Shown one piece after another: positions 6,320-7,337 of a stretch of 7,337 nt of DNA. The DNA comes from Gemmataceae bacterium (GTDB lineage: Bacteria; Planctomycetota; Planctomycetia; Gemmatales; Gemmataceae), in assembly GCA_025056835.1 (NCBI GenBank), contig JANWVS010000089.1, forward strand, positions 1 to 7,337, written 5' to 3'. The position numbers were made by a program, and so were the translations under genes. Every line of letters starts with the position of its first letter. Positions within the stretch are counted from its first letter, which is position 1. The notes below the pieces were generated by a model. The model had not been told where the DNA came from. It saw only the letters and a program-made list of their open reading frames with translations, and did no database searches.

Positions 6320-6364
6320 GTGAAGGTAAAAGCCGGCACGTCATGGGGCGTGTCGCGGGCAGTG

Positions 6365-6399
6365 CGCCACCCGACGGACAGGGTAGTCCGCCCATGGCG
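6365..6399 (+). other. Possible two-tier stem-loop directly before the rsfS ribosome site
   Basis: An outer CGCCA (6365-6369) can pair with TGGCG (6395-6399), and an inner CGGAC (6375-6379) with GTCCG (6386-6390), leaving an internal loop and an AGGGTA hairpin loop. The structure ends two bases before the AAGGAGGT Shine-Dalgarno. It would bury the in-frame ATG at 6394 and leave the TTG at 6412 accessible. The pairing is seen by eye; stability was not calculated. Confidence 0.35.
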
Positions 6400-6400
6400 A

Positions 6401-6408
6401 AAGGAGGT
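6401..6408 (+). promoter_or_regulatory. Strong Shine-Dalgarno AAGGAGGT deciding the rsfS start
   Basis: AAGGAGGT is fully complementary to the anti-Shine-Dalgarno of 16S rRNA. The next in-frame start-type codon is TTG at 6412, four bases after AGGAGG. If translation began at the ATG at 6394 instead, this site would lie within the coding sequence and serve no purpose. Confidence 0.65.
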
Positions 6409-6411
6409 CCT

Positions 6412-6801
6412 TTGGATACGATCGCGGCCGCATCCGAGCTTCAGTTTCTCCCCTCGTCTGCCGAAATCCGCGCCGTCCTGGCGGCCCAAGTCGCCGAGGA
6501 CCACAAAGGCAAAGACATCTTAGTCTTAGACCTGCGCGGCCTGTCGCCGTTATTCGACTTTTTCGTCATCGTGACCGGTACCAGCCGTCGGCACTTGCAC
6601 ACCTTGGCCGAAGAAATCGACGCGGCCCTTGTCGCCCAAGGCGATAAGCGCTTGTCGATCCAGGGGTACGAGGCCAGCCGATGGATCGTGCAAGACTACG
6701 GCGACGTGCTGGTCCACGTTTTCGATCCGGACTCGCGTGACTACTATGCGCTCGAGGATCTCTGGGCCGACGCTCGTCGCGTCGATTGGCAGCGCGGCTA
6801 G
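6412..6801 (+). CDS. rsfS: Ribosomal silencing factor RsfS (Iojap/YbeB family)
   Basis: Small cytoplasmic factor that binds ribosomal protein uL14 on the 50S subunit and blocks joining with 30S, saving energy when nutrients are scarce. With the TTG start the product is 129 residues, slightly longer than the 105 of E. coli. Family landmarks are KGKDILVLDLRG (32-43), DFFVIVTGTSRRHLHTLAEEI (49-69), and the highly conserved C-terminal block WIVQDYGDVLVHVF (91-104) with YYALEDLWADA (111-121). The C-terminal tail RRVDWQRG adds a few residues. Alternative in-frame starts at 6394, 6343 and 6274 exist. The TTG is preferred because of the AAGGAGGT just before it, the poor sites elsewhere, and the predicted promoter that spans 6274. 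Its neighbour argS begins 69 bases downstream on the same strand and is probably cotranscribed. Confidence 0.93.
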   Translation: MDTIAAASELQFLPSSAEIRAVLAAQVAEDHKGKDILVLDLRGLSPLFDFFVIVTGTSRRHLHTLAEEIDAALVAQGDKRLSIQGYEASRWIVQDYGDVLVHVFDPDSRDYYALEDLWADARRVDWQRG

Positions 6802-6858
6802 GCCGCAGCGCTTCCCGAGCGAGCCTGTAGCGCCGAGCATCATCCGGCGGCGGCTACC

Positions 6859-6865
6859 GAGGTGA
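6859..6865 (+). promoter_or_regulatory. Shine-Dalgarno GAGGTGA of argS
   Basis: GAGGTGA lies five bases before the ATG at 6871, which is in the ArgS frame. It separates this start from the ATG at 6867, which is out of frame. Confidence 0.7.
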
Positions 6866-6870
6866 GATGG

Positions 6871-7337
6871 ATGCATTTGCTGTCGCAGATTCAACAGCGC
6901 CTGCGGGCCGCATTGGAAGGCCTGACTGCCGATCCGGAACCTTACGCCGCCCTCGTCAAACCGACGCAGGACGCGCGGCACGGCGACTACCAGGCGAATT
7001 GCGCCATGCCGTTGGCCAAGGTCGTGGGACGGGCACCGCGCGACGTGGCTGCCGCCATCGTCGACCGGCTGGACCTTGGCGAATGCTTGGAACCCCCGGC
7101 GATCGCCGGCCCCGGCTTCATCAACCTCCGCCTCCGAACGCCTTGGCTGGCGCGGCAATTACAGGCGATGGCCGCCGACGACCGTTGCGGGGTCGCTGCC
7201 GCCGTCCGCCCGAAAACCTATGTGATCGACTACAGTTCTCCCAACGTCGCCAAGCCGCTGCACGTCGGCCATTTACGAAGCACGATCATCGGCGATGCCC
7301 TGACGCGGCTCCTGCGGTTTCTGGGGCACACCGTCAT
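6871..7337 (+). CDS. argS: Arginyl-tRNA synthetase, N-terminal part (3' end outside window)
   Basis: Class I aminoacyl-tRNA synthetase that charges tRNA(Arg) with arginine in the cytoplasm. The frame is open to the window end, so only 155 residues of an enzyme usually near 550-600 are visible. Residues about 5-90 match the N-terminal Add-1 domain that binds the tRNA D-loop ([20 protein letters not shown] at 30-49, [12 protein letters not shown] at 77-88). The catalytic domain begins with [20 protein letters not shown] (118-137), which contains the class I HIGH signature as HVGH at 131-134, and continues with [18 protein letters not shown]. The KMSK loop and anticodon-binding domain lie beyond the window. 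It follows rsfS by 69 bases with its own ribosome site; no terminator is visible between them, so one transcript is likely. Confidence 0.96.
   Translation, partial: MHLLSQIQQRLRAALEGLTADPEPYAALVKPTQDARHGDYQANCAMPLAKVVGRAPRDVAAAIVDRLDLGECLEPPAIAGPGFINLRLRTPWLARQLQAMAADDRCGVAAAVRPKTYVIDYSSPNVAKPLHVGHLRSTIIGDALTRLLRFLGHTV

Larger units (their letters stand above)
5996..6411. other. Divergent intergenic region with two candidate promoters and the rsfS leader
   Basis: These 416 bases separate the minus-strand anchored protein from rsfS. I see no gene in it. The frames that cross it are Arg-rich and lack ribosome sites. It holds the minus-strand ribosome site and candidate promoter (6003-6086), a middle part (about 6090-6250) with only short hairpins such as GCCGA-N5-TCGGC at 6166-6180, the plus-strand candidate promoter (6254-6282), and a structured leader with two stem-loops and a strong Shine-Dalgarno (6300-6408). 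I recognise no known riboswitch or small RNA. Confidence 0.55.

Noticed and set aside
5755..6504. 249-codon minus-strand open frame crossing the divergent region into rsfS
   Set aside because: It would run through two candidate promoters and antisense to rsfS, and its composition is that of a non-coding GC-rich frame.
6867..6869. ATG at 6867 as the argS start
   Set aside because: It is out of frame with the ArgS sequence. The in-frame ATG at 6871 has a Shine-Dalgarno at good spacing.

Overview
The window reads as high-GC chromosomal DNA of a housekeeping kind. It most likely comes from a member of the Planctomycetota, perhaps Gemmata-like. I infer this from the style of the GyrA sequence (the NFGSIAGLP stretch before the catalytic tyrosine, the PFGPN and acidic insertion in the C-terminal domain), from the pairing of rsfS with argS, and from a small anchored Pro/Glu-rich protein with no family I recognise. 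No search could be run, so the lineage is an inference. I see no mobile element, CRISPR array, tRNA or rRNA.

Layout. (1) Positions 1-2571, plus strand: gyrA, missing about 64 N-terminal residues because of the window edge. Its reading frame is broken near 1996 by what looks like one missing G, and the remaining C-terminal blades continue in the next frame. (2) Positions 2568-3977, plus strand: selA, overlapping the gyrA stop by ATGA. (3) Positions 4024-5457, minus strand: an exported alpha/beta-hydrolase, convergent with selA. (4) Positions 5540-5995, minus strand: a 151-residue membrane-anchored protein of unknown function, probably upstream in the same transcript as the hydrolase. (5) Positions 5996-6411: a divergent regulatory region with one candidate promoter per strand and a structured leader on the plus strand. 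(6) Positions 6412-6801, plus strand: rsfS, probably starting at TTG. (7) From 6871 to the window end, plus strand: the N-terminal third or less of argS.

How the genes fit together. gyrA with selA and rsfS with argS are two plus-strand units concerned with DNA topology and translation: negative supercoiling, Sec-tRNA synthesis, ribosome subunit silencing and Arg-tRNA charging. The minus-strand pair between them looks like an independent cell-envelope module. SelA implies that the organism makes selenocysteine, although selB, selC and selD are not in view.

I found no convincing new multi-gene system here. The points most worth a second look are the gyrA frameshift, the unusual residues in its quinolone-determining region, the blade insertion beside a second and canonical GyrA box, the translationally coupled selA, and the structured rsfS leader.
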